Assembly: GCA_020853025.1 (NCBI GenBank)
Contig: JADYZP010000063.1
Coordinates: 62,001 to 126,000, forward strand
Origin: Burkholderiales bacterium
GTDB lineage: Bacteria; Pseudomonadota; Gammaproteobacteria; Burkholderiales; Casimicrobiaceae
DNA: 64,000 bases
Reading direction: 5' to 3'
Under the pieces are notes generated by a model that was not told the DNA's origin, made no database searches, and was given only the letters and a program-made list of their open reading frames with translations. A program made the translations under genes and the position numbers. Shown here one piece after another: positions 1-7,924 of the stretch. How positions within the stretch are numbered: the stretch's first letter is position 1; every line of letters starts with the position of its first letter.

Positions 1-757
1 CGACGATGATCTTGCGGCCGGTGAGTCCTGCGTCGCCATGCGGTCCGCCGATTTCGAAACGGCCGGTCGGATTCACCAGAAAGCGCGTGTCCTTGAGCAT
101 CTCCGCCGGGAACACCGGCTTGATGATCACCTCGATCACGGCCTCGGCAAGCTTGTCCTGGTTGTCGTTCATCGACGGGTGGTGCTGCGTCGACAGCACG
201 ACGGTGTCCACACCAACGGGTCTGCCGTCGACATAGCGGACCGTCACCTGCGATTTGGCATCCGGACGCAGGAAAGGGAGCCGGCCGTCGCGCCGGACCT
301 CGCTTTGCCGCTGCACCAGCCGGTGCGCGTAGTAGATCGGATAGGGCATCAGCGCCGGCGTCTCGTCGCAGGCGTAGCCAAACATCATTCCCTGGTCGCC
401 GGCGCCCTGGTTCAGGTAGTCGTCCGACGCGCGATCGACCCCCTGCGCGATGTCCGGAGACTGGTGGCCGTAGCAGACCATCACCGCACAGCCGTCGGCG
501 TCGAAGCAAAGCTCGGGGTCGTTGTAGCCGATGTAGCGCACCGTATCGCGCGCGACACGCGCATAGTCGACGTTCGCCGACGTGGTGATCTCGCCCGACA
601 TGACGACCAGGCCGGTCGACACCAGCGTCTCCGCGGCGACCCGGCCGGTGGGGTCTTGCTCTAGAATCGCATCGAGCACCGCGTCGGAGATCTGGTCCGC
701 GACCTTGTCCGGATGGCCCTCCGACACCGATTCCGACGTGAACAGAAAATTGCTCAT
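1..757 (-). CDS. metK: S-adenosylmethionine synthetase, C-terminus cut by window edge
   Basis: MetK makes S-adenosylmethionine from ATP and methionine in the cytoplasm. The first 252 residues are present. The protein opens [19 protein letters not shown], with the GHPDK substrate loop. Further in are [16 protein letters not shown] and, close to the window edge, [13 protein letters not shown], all family signatures. The ATG at 757-755 follows GAGGTGGG on the minus strand, a good ribosome-binding site. The remaining third of the gene lies left of the window. It is divergent from the Sua5-type gene. I saw no SAM-responsive riboswitch in the 135-base gap upstream. Confidence 0.97.
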   Translation of the reverse strand, partial: MSNFLFTSESVSEGHPDKVADQISDAVLDAILEQDPTGRVAAETLVSTGLVVMSGEITTSANVDYARVARDTVRYIGYNDPELCFDADGCAVMVCYGHQSPDIAQGVDRASDDYLNQGAGDQGMMFGYACDETPALMPYPIYYAHRLVQRQSEVRRDGRLPFLRPDAKSQVTVRYVDGRPVGVDTVVLSTQHHPSMNDNQDKLAEAVIEVIIKPVFPAEMLKDTRFLVNPTGRFEIGGPHGDAGLTGRKIIV

Positions 758-892
758 TCCCACCTCATCGCTATTGTCCCGCTGCGCTCGCATGGCGCGC
801 ATGGCGTGTCGCAAAAGCGTCGATTCTAGCAGTATGGACAGGCGCCTTCCCGGTCTGCCGCGCACGTTGGCAGGCAATGGCGGCGATTGGCG

Positions 893-1894
893 ATGACGCC
901 GGCGATCGTGCAGCCGACGCCGGACGCCATCGCGCGCGCGGTCGACTGCCTGCGCCGCGGCGAATTGGTCGCATTCCCGACCGAGACCGTATACGGATTG
1001 GGTGCCGACGCCGGCAATCCCGACGCCGTGCGCGCGATTTTCGCGGCCAAGGGCCGGCCCGCCGACCATCCGGTGATCGTGCATCTGGCCGAAGCCGCCG
1101 CGCTTTCGCGATGGGCGCGCGACATCCCGGACGGCGCACAGCGTTTGGCGGATGCGTTCTGGCCGGGCCCGCTGACGCTGATCCTGCCACGCTCGATGCA
1201 GGCCGGCGACGTGGTCACCGGTGGCCAGGATCGCGTCGGCGTGCGCGTGCCTTCGCATCCGGTGGCGCACGCGCTGCTGCATGCGTTCGCGGCCGCGGGC
1301 GGCTCCGGAATCGCCGCGCCGTCGGCCAATCGCTTCGGCCGCATCTCGCCAACGACCGCGCGACACGTCGCCGACGACCTGGGCGCGCGCGTCGCGCTGA
1401 TCCTCGACGGCGGCGCCTGCACGGTGGGCATCGAAAGCACGATCGTCGCCTTCGGCGACGGTGCGCCGATGCTGCTGCGACCCGGAGGCATCCCGGCGCA
1501 GGACATCACCCGCGTGCTGGGCGAGACGCTGCGTACCGGCGATAAATCCGCGCCGCGCGCATCGGGAACGCTGGCTTCGCATTACGCGCCGCGCACGCCA
1601 GCGCGACTCGTCGACACCACGACGCTGTCGCGCGAACTGCGCTCGATCGCGCGGCCGGTCGCGGTGCTGGCGCGCACGGTCGCACGGCCGGCGGCAGCGC
1701 GCGACACGGCGTGGATCACCGCGGCGCCGGACGCGACCGACTACGCGCACGACCTCTACGCGAACCTGCGCGCGCTCGATGGCGGCAACGCCGCCGAAAT
1801 GCTGATCGAGGCGGTTCCCGACGACCCCGAGTGGCAAGCCGTGCGCGACCGGCTGCAGCGCGCGACTTGCGGCGACGACGACGACCGCGGCTGA
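893..1894 (+). CDS. Threonylcarbamoyl-AMP synthase, Sua5/YrdC family, long form
   Basis: The enzyme condenses threonine, bicarbonate and ATP to threonylcarbamoyl-AMP, the donor for t6A at position 37 of ANN-decoding tRNAs. The N-terminal two thirds is the YrdC domain: [14 protein letters not shown], then [15 protein letters not shown] with the KxR nucleotide-binding residues, and [16 protein letters not shown]. About 120 further residues form the Sua5 C-terminal domain, so at 333 residues this is the Sua5 rather than the short TsaC form. I chose ATG 893; a TTG at 887 would add MA. It is divergent from metK and followed 50 bases later by glycerate kinase. Confidence 0.93.
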   Translation: MTPAIVQPTPDAIARAVDCLRRGELVAFPTETVYGLGADAGNPDAVRAIFAAKGRPADHPVIVHLAEAAALSRWARDIPDGAQRLADAFWPGPLTLILPRSMQAGDVVTGGQDRVGVRVPSHPVAHALLHAFAAAGGSGIAAPSANRFGRISPTTARHVADDLGARVALILDGGACTVGIESTIVAFGDGAPMLLRPGGIPAQDITRVLGETLRTGDKSAPRASGTLASHYAPRTPARLVDTTTLSRELRSIARPVAVLARTVARPAAARDTAWITAAPDATDYAHDLYANLRALDGGNAAEMLIEAVPDDPEWQAVRDRLQRATCGDDDDRG

Positions 1895-1944
1895 CGTAGG
1901 GCCGCAGCGCCGCCACCCGTCACCGTACATTCGACCGCATCTTC

Positions 1945-3114
1945 ATGCTGCGCATCGTCCTTGCCCCGGATTCGTTCAAAGGCTCGCTCACCGCGGCCGA
2001 CGTCTGCGCGGCGCTGGCGCGTGGATTCGCGCGCGCGGTGCCGGAACTGGAACTGTGCATGCGCCCGATGGCCGACGGGGGCGAGGGCACGCTCGACGCG
2101 GTGCTGGTCGCCGCCGGTGCCGCCGCGCGACGTTGCGACGTCACCGTCCGCGGTGCGGGCGGCGCACCGGTGTCGGCATCCTACGGTCTGCTGACGCAGG
2201 GCAACGATGTGACCGCAGTCGTCGAAGTGGCGCAAGTCGTCGGCATCACCGATCCGGTCGCGATGGCCGTGCCCGTCGGCGAACGGTCGACGCATGGGGT
2301 CGGCGAGTTGCTGCGCACACTGCTCGACGCAGGTGTGCGCCGGTTCATGATCGGCTTGGGCGGCAGCAGCACCAACGACGGCGGGGCGGGGCTACTTGCA
2401 GCGCTGGGACTCTCGCTGCGGGACTGCGAGGCGGCTACGCTCGCGCCGACGCCCAGCGCGTTGCGCAGGCTGGCCCGCGTCGACGCCTCGGCGCTCGATC
2501 CGCGCCTCGCCGACTGCGAATTGCGCATCATGTCGGACGTCAACAATCCGCTGTCGGGACCGCAGGGTGCGACCGCCATCTTCGGTCCGCAGAAAGGCGT
2601 GACAGCGGACACGGTCGACGACATCGACACGACGCTGCGCCGTTTCGCCGAACTGACCGAGGCGGCCGTCGGACGTTACCTGGCGCAGCAACCGGGAGCC
2701 GGTGCCGCCGGCGGCCTGGGCTTTGCGTTGCAGTTGCTCGGCGGGACCTTCGCCTCCGGCGCTGAGGTCGTGGCCGGTCTGATCGGCCTCGACGCTGCGC
2801 TCGCCGAGGCCGATTGGGCGATCACAGGCGAGGGTAGGAGCGACCGGCAGACGCTGCTGGCCAAGGCGCCCTTCGTCGTCGCGCAGCACGCGGCTGCGCA
2901 CGGCGTGCCGGTGACGCTCGTCTCCGGCGCGATCGACCCGGCGGCGCTGCCCGCGCTCGGCGCGCATTTTGCCGGCTGTTTCGGACTCCCGAACGGGCCC
3001 GTGCCGCTCGCGCAGAGTATCTCGGAGGCTGCGCGGTTTCTGGAAGACCGTGCCGAGCAGTTGGGACGGCTCTATCTCGCCGTGCGGGCGGGCGCGAGAC
3101 GCCCTGTGGAATAA
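1945..3114 (+). CDS. Glycerate kinase (GarK/GlxK family)
   Basis: It phosphorylates D-glycerate with ATP; most members of this family give 2-phosphoglycerate. The start LRIVLAPDSFKGSLTA, the MADGGEGTLDA segment, the Gly-rich GLGGSSTNDGGAG loop (about residues 136-148) and the late TGEGRSDRQTL motif are all family hallmarks, and 389 residues is the usual length. Glycerate is the product of the glyoxylate/tartronate-semialdehyde route, which bacteria growing on oxalate use for assimilation. Its position beside the oxalate genes is therefore suggestive, but no glyoxylate carboligase or oxalyl-CoA reductase is in the window. The next gene starts 47 bases downstream. Confidence 0.95.
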   Translation: MLRIVLAPDSFKGSLTAADVCAALARGFARAVPELELCMRPMADGGEGTLDAVLVAAGAAARRCDVTVRGAGGAPVSASYGLLTQGNDVTAVVEVAQVVGITDPVAMAVPVGERSTHGVGELLRTLLDAGVRRFMIGLGGSSTNDGGAGLLAALGLSLRDCEAATLAPTPSALRRLARVDASALDPRLADCELRIMSDVNNPLSGPQGATAIFGPQKGVTADTVDDIDTTLRRFAELTEAAVGRYLAQQPGAGAAGGLGFALQLLGGTFASGAEVVAGLIGLDAALAEADWAITGEGRSDRQTLLAKAPFVVAQHAAAHGVPVTLVSGAIDPAALPALGAHFAGCFGLPNGPVPLAQSISEAARFLEDRAEQLGRLYLAVRAGARRPVE

Positions 3115-3161
3115 TCGAATCGCCCGCATGCGACCGCTGCGGCGATCGACAATCCAGCGCG

Positions 3162-4658
3162 ATGAACGCCAATCTCTACTCGCTTTTCGAGCGTCACTTT
3201 CCGCGGGGCACCGAACAGCCGTTCCTCGTCGTTCCGAATGGTCCGGTCGTCCATTACGACGAACTGGCGGCCACCTCGGCCAGGATCGCTCACGCGCTGG
3301 TCGGCGCCGGCTGTGTACCGGGCGACCGCGTCGCGGCGCAGGTCGACAAGCACTGGCACGTGCTGGCGCTCTATCTTGCCTGCCTGCGCGCCGGGCTCGT
3401 CTACCTGCCGCTCAATACCGGTTACCAACGCGCGGAACTCGGGTATTTCTTCGGCGATGCGCAACCGAGGGTGATTGTCTGCAATGCCGAACATCTCGGC
3501 GTGGTCGCAGTCCTCGAGCGTGACGCGACGGTGTTGACGCTTGCCGAACTCATGGACCGCGCGCGCGACCTGCCCGCGCAGTTCACGACCGTGGATCGAA
3601 CAGCCGACGACCTCGCCGCCATTCTTTATACATCGGGGACCACCGGGCGGTCCAAGGGCGCGATGCTCACGCATCGCAATCTCGCATCCAACGGCCTCGC
3701 GCTGGTCGAGTCCTGGGGGTTCACGCGCGGCGACATGCTGCTGCACGCGCTGCCGATCTATCACGTGCACGGACTCTTCGTCGCCACGCATTGCGCGCTG
3801 CTGTCGGGTGCCCGGATGCTGTGGCTGCCGAAGTTCGACGCCGCGGAAGTGATTTCGCTGCTGCCGCGGGCCACGGTGATGATGGGTGTGCCGACCTTCT
3901 ACACGCGACTGCTGGCCGACTCCTCGTTCACCGCCGATACCTGCCAGTCGGTGCGGCTGTTCGTGTCGGGCTCGGCGCCGCTGCTGGCCGAAACCTTCGA
4001 CGCGTTTCGTGCGCGCACCGGACAGGCGATTCTCGAGCGCTACGGCATGACCGAGACCGGCATGATCACGTCGAATCCGCTCGACGGCGCGCGCGTGGGC
4101 GGCACCGTCGGGATGCCGCTGCCCGGGGTCGAGGTGCGCATCGTCGACGACCACGGTGGCACCTGCGACGCCGGCGCCATCGGCGGCGTGCAGGTGCGCG
4201 GGCCCAACGTCTTCGCCGGTTACTGGCGGATGCCCGAGAAGACGCGCGAGGAATTCGCCGCCGACGGCTGGTTCAGGACCGGCGACATAGGCCAGTGGGT
4301 CGGCGAGGGCCCGGCGCATGGCTACCTGCGCCTGGTCGGCCGCGCGAAGGACATGATCATCAGCGGCGGACTCAACGTCTACCCGACGGAGATCGAGGAG
4401 CTGATCGACGCCATCGACGGTGTTGCGGAGTCGGCGGTGATCGGACTGCCCGATCCGGACTTCGGCGAGGCGGTCGCCGCGGTGATTGTCCGCAAGGTGG
4501 GACATGCGCTTACCGAGCGAGACATCAGTACCGCGTTGCGCGGCGAGATCGCCGGCTTCAAGCTGCCCAAGCGGGTATTCTTTATCGAGGAACTGCCGCG
4601 CAACTCCATGGGCAAACTCCAGAAGTCTTTGTTGCGCGAACGTTTCGGTTCTTCCTGA
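3162..4658 (+). CDS. matB: Malonyl-CoA synthetase-like acyl-CoA ligase
   Basis: An ANL-superfamily ligase that activates a carboxylate through an acyl-AMP and transfers it to CoA. The P-loop is YTSGTTGRSKGAM. Later come HALPIYHVHGLF, the adenine motif ERYGMTETGM, the hinge region GRAKDMIISGGLNVYP, and the catalytic lysine in RNSMGKLQK near the end. The overall pattern, including the start MNANLYSLFERHF, resembles malonyl-CoA synthetase MatB closely. At 498 residues it is full length. Malonate or methylmalonate is the likely substrate; because of the location, another short dicarboxylate such as oxalate should be considered. It converges on tctA with an 11-base gap. Confidence 0.87.
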   Translation: MNANLYSLFERHFPRGTEQPFLVVPNGPVVHYDELAATSARIAHALVGAGCVPGDRVAAQVDKHWHVLALYLACLRAGLVYLPLNTGYQRAELGYFFGDAQPRVIVCNAEHLGVVAVLERDATVLTLAELMDRARDLPAQFTTVDRTADDLAAILYTSGTTGRSKGAMLTHRNLASNGLALVESWGFTRGDMLLHALPIYHVHGLFVATHCALLSGARMLWLPKFDAAEVISLLPRATVMMGVPTFYTRLLADSSFTADTCQSVRLFVSGSAPLLAETFDAFRARTGQAILERYGMTETGMITSNPLDGARVGGTVGMPLPGVEVRIVDDHGGTCDAGAIGGVQVRGPNVFAGYWRMPEKTREEFAADGWFRTGDIGQWVGEGPAHGYLRLVGRAKDMIISGGLNVYPTEIEELIDAIDGVAESAVIGLPDPDFGEAVAAVIVRKVGHALTERDISTALRGEIAGFKLPKRVFFIEELPRNSMGKLQKSLLRERFGSS

Positions 4659-4670
4659 CGGCGGCACTTC

Positions 4671-6185
4671 CTATGCGCGCTTCGGCCGCCCCTGGCTCGC
4701 GCGCCATCGATCAAGAAGGTAGCCGATGAGGGGCCAGCACAGCAGCAGTATGGCCAGCGTCACGATCGATCCGACCAGCGCGTTGGCGAAGAAGATCGAC
4801 ATGCTGCCGCCCGACAGCAGCATCGACTGCCTGAAGCTCGTCTCGGCCATGTCGCCCAGGACCAGCGCCAGGATCAGCGGCGCCAGCGGATAGCGAAGCT
4901 TTTTGAACAGATAACCCATGACGCCGAAGCCCAGCATCATCACGACGTCGAACATGTTGTTGTGGACCGTGTAGGCGCCGATCGCGCAGATGACGACGAT
5001 GACCGGCGCGATGATTGCAAACGGGATACGCAGGATCGCCGCCCACCACGGCACGGTCGTCAGCACGATCAGGAGGCCGGCGATGTTGCCCAGGTACATG
5101 CTGGCGATCAATCCCCAGACAAATTCCTTCTGCTCGACGAACAGCAAGGGACCCGGCTGCAGGCCCCAGATCATCAATCCGCCAAGCAGCACCGCGGCGG
5201 TGGGCGAGCCCGGAATGCCCAGCGTCAGCATCGGCAGGAGCGCGCTGGTGCCGGCCGCGTGCGCGGCCGTTTCCGGAGCGACGACGCCTTCGATCTGGCC
5301 TTCGCCGAACTTGTCGCCGTCCTTCGAAAAGCGGCGCGCCATACCGTAGCTCATGAACGACGCCGGCGTCGCGCCGCCCGGCGTGACGCCCATCCAGCAG
5401 CCGACGAGGCAGGACCGCAGAGAAGTCACCCACAGCCTGGGCAACTGCGCCCAGGTCCGGAGCACGACCGCCGGATCGATCTTGGCGCTTTTGCCCTTGA
5501 AGGCGAGTCCTTCTTCCATGGTCAGGAAGATTTCGCCAAGACCGAAGAGTCCGATCACCGCGACCAGGAAATCGAAGCCTTGCAACAGTTGCGTCTGGCC
5601 GAAGGTCATCCGCAGCGTCCCGGTCATCGTGTCGAGGCCGACGGCGGCTAGAGCAAAGCCGAGCATCATCGCCGCAATCGTCTTCGCCGGTGGCTCGCGA
5701 CCCATGCCGACGAAACTGCAGAAGGTCAGGAGCTGGATGGCGAAATATTCCGGAGGCCCGAACTTCAGCGCAAACTTGGCCACCAGCGGCGCCAGAAAGG
5801 TGATCATCAACACGGCGAACAGCGCGCCGACGAAGGACGAAGTGAACGCCGCGGTCAGCGCCTCTCCGGCGCGCCCCTGCTGCGCCATCGGGTAGCCATC
5901 GAAGGTCGTGGCCACCGACCACGGTTCGCCGGGTATGTTGAACAGGATCGACGTGATCGCGCCGCCAAACAGCGCCCCCCAGTAGATGCACGACAACATG
6001 ATGATCGCCGACGTCGGATGCATCGTGAACGTCAGCGGCAGCAGGATCGCCACGCCGTTGGCGCCGCCCAATCCCGGCAACACACCGATCAGCACACCGA
6101 GCAGGATGCCGACGAGCATGAAAACCAGGTTATGCCACGTCAGCGCGACAGCGAAACCGTGCATCAGGTTGCCGATTTCTTCCAA
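4671..6185 (-). CDS. tctA: Tripartite tricarboxylate transporter large membrane subunit
   Basis: The large permease subunit of a TTT system, which drives uptake of carboxylates with an ion gradient from a periplasmic binding protein. It has 504 residues, about 10-12 hydrophobic segments, and TctA signatures in ALTWHNLVFMLVGILLGV, GVLPGLGGANGVAILLP and the central GVTPGGATPASFMSYG. The start is TTG at 6185, supported by GGGGAG five bases upstream and by alignment of its first residues with family N-termini; the first ATG (6164) would lose seven residues. It is last in the tctC-tctB-tctA order, downstream of the oxalate genes, so a C2 dicarboxylate substrate is an inference. Confidence 0.95.
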   Translation of the reverse strand: MEEIGNLMHGFAVALTWHNLVFMLVGILLGVLIGVLPGLGGANGVAILLPLTFTMHPTSAIIMLSCIYWGALFGGAITSILFNIPGEPWSVATTFDGYPMAQQGRAGEALTAAFTSSFVGALFAVLMITFLAPLVAKFALKFGPPEYFAIQLLTFCSFVGMGREPPAKTIAAMMLGFALAAVGLDTMTGTLRMTFGQTQLLQGFDFLVAVIGLFGLGEIFLTMEEGLAFKGKSAKIDPAVVLRTWAQLPRLWVTSLRSCLVGCWMGVTPGGATPASFMSYGMARRFSKDGDKFGEGQIEGVVAPETAAHAAGTSALLPMLTLGIPGSPTAAVLLGGLMIWGLQPGPLLFVEQKEFVWGLIASMYLGNIAGLLIVLTTVPWWAAILRIPFAIIAPVIVVICAIGAYTVHNNMFDVVMMLGFGVMGYLFKKLRYPLAPLILALVLGDMAETSFRQSMLLSGGSMSIFFANALVGSIVTLAILLLCWPLIGYLLDRWRASQGRPKRA

Positions 6186-6270
6186 GCGAACTCCCCGCTT
6201 ACAAGGCGCTAAAGTTCAGACCGTCGTGCTGCGGGCACGCAGGCGCCCGCAGCCGCGGCGTTACGGGACG

Positions 6271-6780
6271 CTAATAGCCGAGCAGGTTCTCGACCGGACC
6301 CTTCGGCAACGGAACGAGGAACCAGATTTCGAACAATAGAAAGATCGCCACCGGGACTGCGATGGCGACCGCCAGCGACTTCAGCCAGCCGAACCGGCCC
6401 TGCACGCGCATGAACGCCCCGATGTAGATCATCGACGCGACGTAGATGCCGATCAGGGCGACCAGAGCGACGTAGGCGATGGTCGGCAGCAACATCTGCA
6501 GCACCGGTTTCAACTGCTCGCGCTCGACGAATACCTTGGACTCGAGCGACTTCCAGCGATATACGGTCTCGCCGACGATCCAGGCACCGACCGCCGCCAG
6601 GATCCAGCCGATGATGTTCGGGAAATAGCCGGATCTCGGGCCGTCGGGTGCCCAACCGACGCCGACGCGGTGGCTATCGAGAATGACGATGGCGCCGACC
6701 ACCACCAGCGCAACCGCCACCCCGATCTCGACCCAGCGGGTCGCAATGGCGCCCGCCGGTTGTTTGCCGTTGCTCGCCAC
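6271..6780 (-). CDS. tctB: Tripartite tricarboxylate transporter small membrane subunit
   Basis: The small, four-helix subunit of the TTT transporter, which pairs with TctA in the inner membrane. It has 169 residues with hydrophobic stretches near residues 15-35, 50-65, 85-120 and 130-160, typical of TctB. The start is GTG at 6780, only three bases after the tctC stop, so the two are probably translationally coupled. An 85-base gap separates it from tctA. Sequence conservation in this family is low; the call rests on size, membrane pattern and position between tctC and tctA. Confidence 0.9.
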   Translation of the reverse strand: MASNGKQPAGAIATRWVEIGVAVALVVVGAIVILDSHRVGVGWAPDGPRSGYFPNIIGWILAAVGAWIVGETVYRWKSLESKVFVEREQLKPVLQMLLPTIAYVALVALIGIYVASMIYIGAFMRVQGRFGWLKSLAVAIAVPVAIFLLFEIWFLVPLPKGPVENLLGY

Positions 6781-6783
6781 GGC

Positions 6784-7794
6784 TTACTTCGCGATGAAAC
6801 CGGCTTCCTGCATCAGGGTCTTGTGCGTTCCCTCCGCCTTCGTGACCCATTCGACGAAATCCTTGCCGACCATGAACGTATTGTTGAACGCGCCGTCCTC
6901 GGTGAATTTCTTCCAGTCGGGTGTCGCACGCACTTTCTTGAAGAGGTCGATGTAGAAGTCGACCTGCTCCTGCGTGACGCCGGGCGGCATGAAGATGCCA
7001 CGCAGCATCTGGTACTCGACCGCCAGACCCTGCGATTTGCAGGTGGGGATGTCCTGCCACGACTGCGTCGCCGTGATCTTCGTGGGGTAGGGCATCGGCG
7101 CGCTGTCGAACACGCATAGCGGACGCAGTGCGCCGGAGCGCCAGTGCGCGACCGCCTCGATCGGGTTGTTCACCGACGAGTCGATGTGCTTGCCGACCAG
7201 TTGCACGGCAACCGCACCACCGCCCTTGAACGGGATGTAGGTCATCTTGTTGCCGACGCTCTTCTCCAGCGCAACGGTGATGATCTGGTCTTCCTGCTTG
7301 GAGCCCGTGCCGCCCATCTTGAACTGACCCGCGCTACCGCCCTTGATGGCGGTCATGTATTCAGTCGTGGTCTTGTACGGCGACTCGGCGTTGACCCAAA
7401 GCACGAACTCGTCGAGTGCCAGCATCGCGACCGGTGTCAGGTCCTTCCAGTTGAACGGCACGCCGGTAGCCAGAGGCGTCGTGAACAGGTTGGACAGCGT
7501 GATGATGATCTTGTTGGGATCGCCCTTCGAACTCTTGACGTCGAGGAAGCCCTCGGCGCCGGCGCCACCCGACTTGTTGACGACGATGATCGGCTGCTTC
7601 ATCAGGTTGTTCTTGGCGACTAAGCCCTGAATGAAGCGCGCCATCTGGTCCGCGCCGCCGCCGGTGCCGGCGGGAACGACGAACTCGACCGGCTTGGTCG
7701 GTTCCCAGGCGGCGGACGCCGCAAAAGGGGTGACGGCGAAAGCGGCGGCGACGCCGGCCGCGGCGAGACTCCGGCAAATCAGTTGACGATCCAT
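6784..7794 (-). CDS. tctC: Bug/TctC-family periplasmic solute-binding protein
   Basis: Captures the substrate in the periplasm for the TctAB permease. A signal peptide (about residues 1-29, ending ASA before WEPTKPVEF) is followed by a mature Bug-type two-lobe protein. It has FVVPAGTGGGADQMAR near the start, where the family usually has a PGG/GG-D motif that binds the ligand carboxylate, and the domain-2 stretch YIPFKGGGAVAVQLVGKHID. AGGAGG lies seven bases before the ATG. The protein is 336 residues. Expected in operon with frc and oxc; the ligand is unknown, with oxalate or another short dicarboxylate the obvious hypothesis. Confidence 0.93.
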   Translation of the reverse strand: MDRQLICRSLAAAGVAAAFAVTPFAASAAWEPTKPVEFVVPAGTGGGADQMARFIQGLVAKNNLMKQPIIVVNKSGGAGAEGFLDVKSSKGDPNKIIITLSNLFTTPLATGVPFNWKDLTPVAMLALDEFVLWVNAESPYKTTTEYMTAIKGGSAGQFKMGGTGSKQEDQIITVALEKSVGNKMTYIPFKGGGAVAVQLVGKHIDSSVNNPIEAVAHWRSGALRPLCVFDSAPMPYPTKITATQSWQDIPTCKSQGLAVEYQMLRGIFMPPGVTQEQVDFYIDLFKKVRATPDWKKFTEDGAFNNTFMVGKDFVEWVTKAEGTHKTLMQEAGFIAK

Positions 7795-7924
7795 GACTTC
7801 CTCCTGGTGACCTGCGGTTTACTTACGCGGAATCGCGCACTCCGCTCGCTGCCCTGCAGTCCAAACCGGTCGCACACCGCGCTCGTTGCACCGAGCATGA
7901 ACCGGCGTCGCGGCCGTCCTCCCT

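Noticed and set aside
758-892. SAM or SAH riboswitch before metK
   Set aside because: No conserved pattern of these riboswitches recognised in the short leader.
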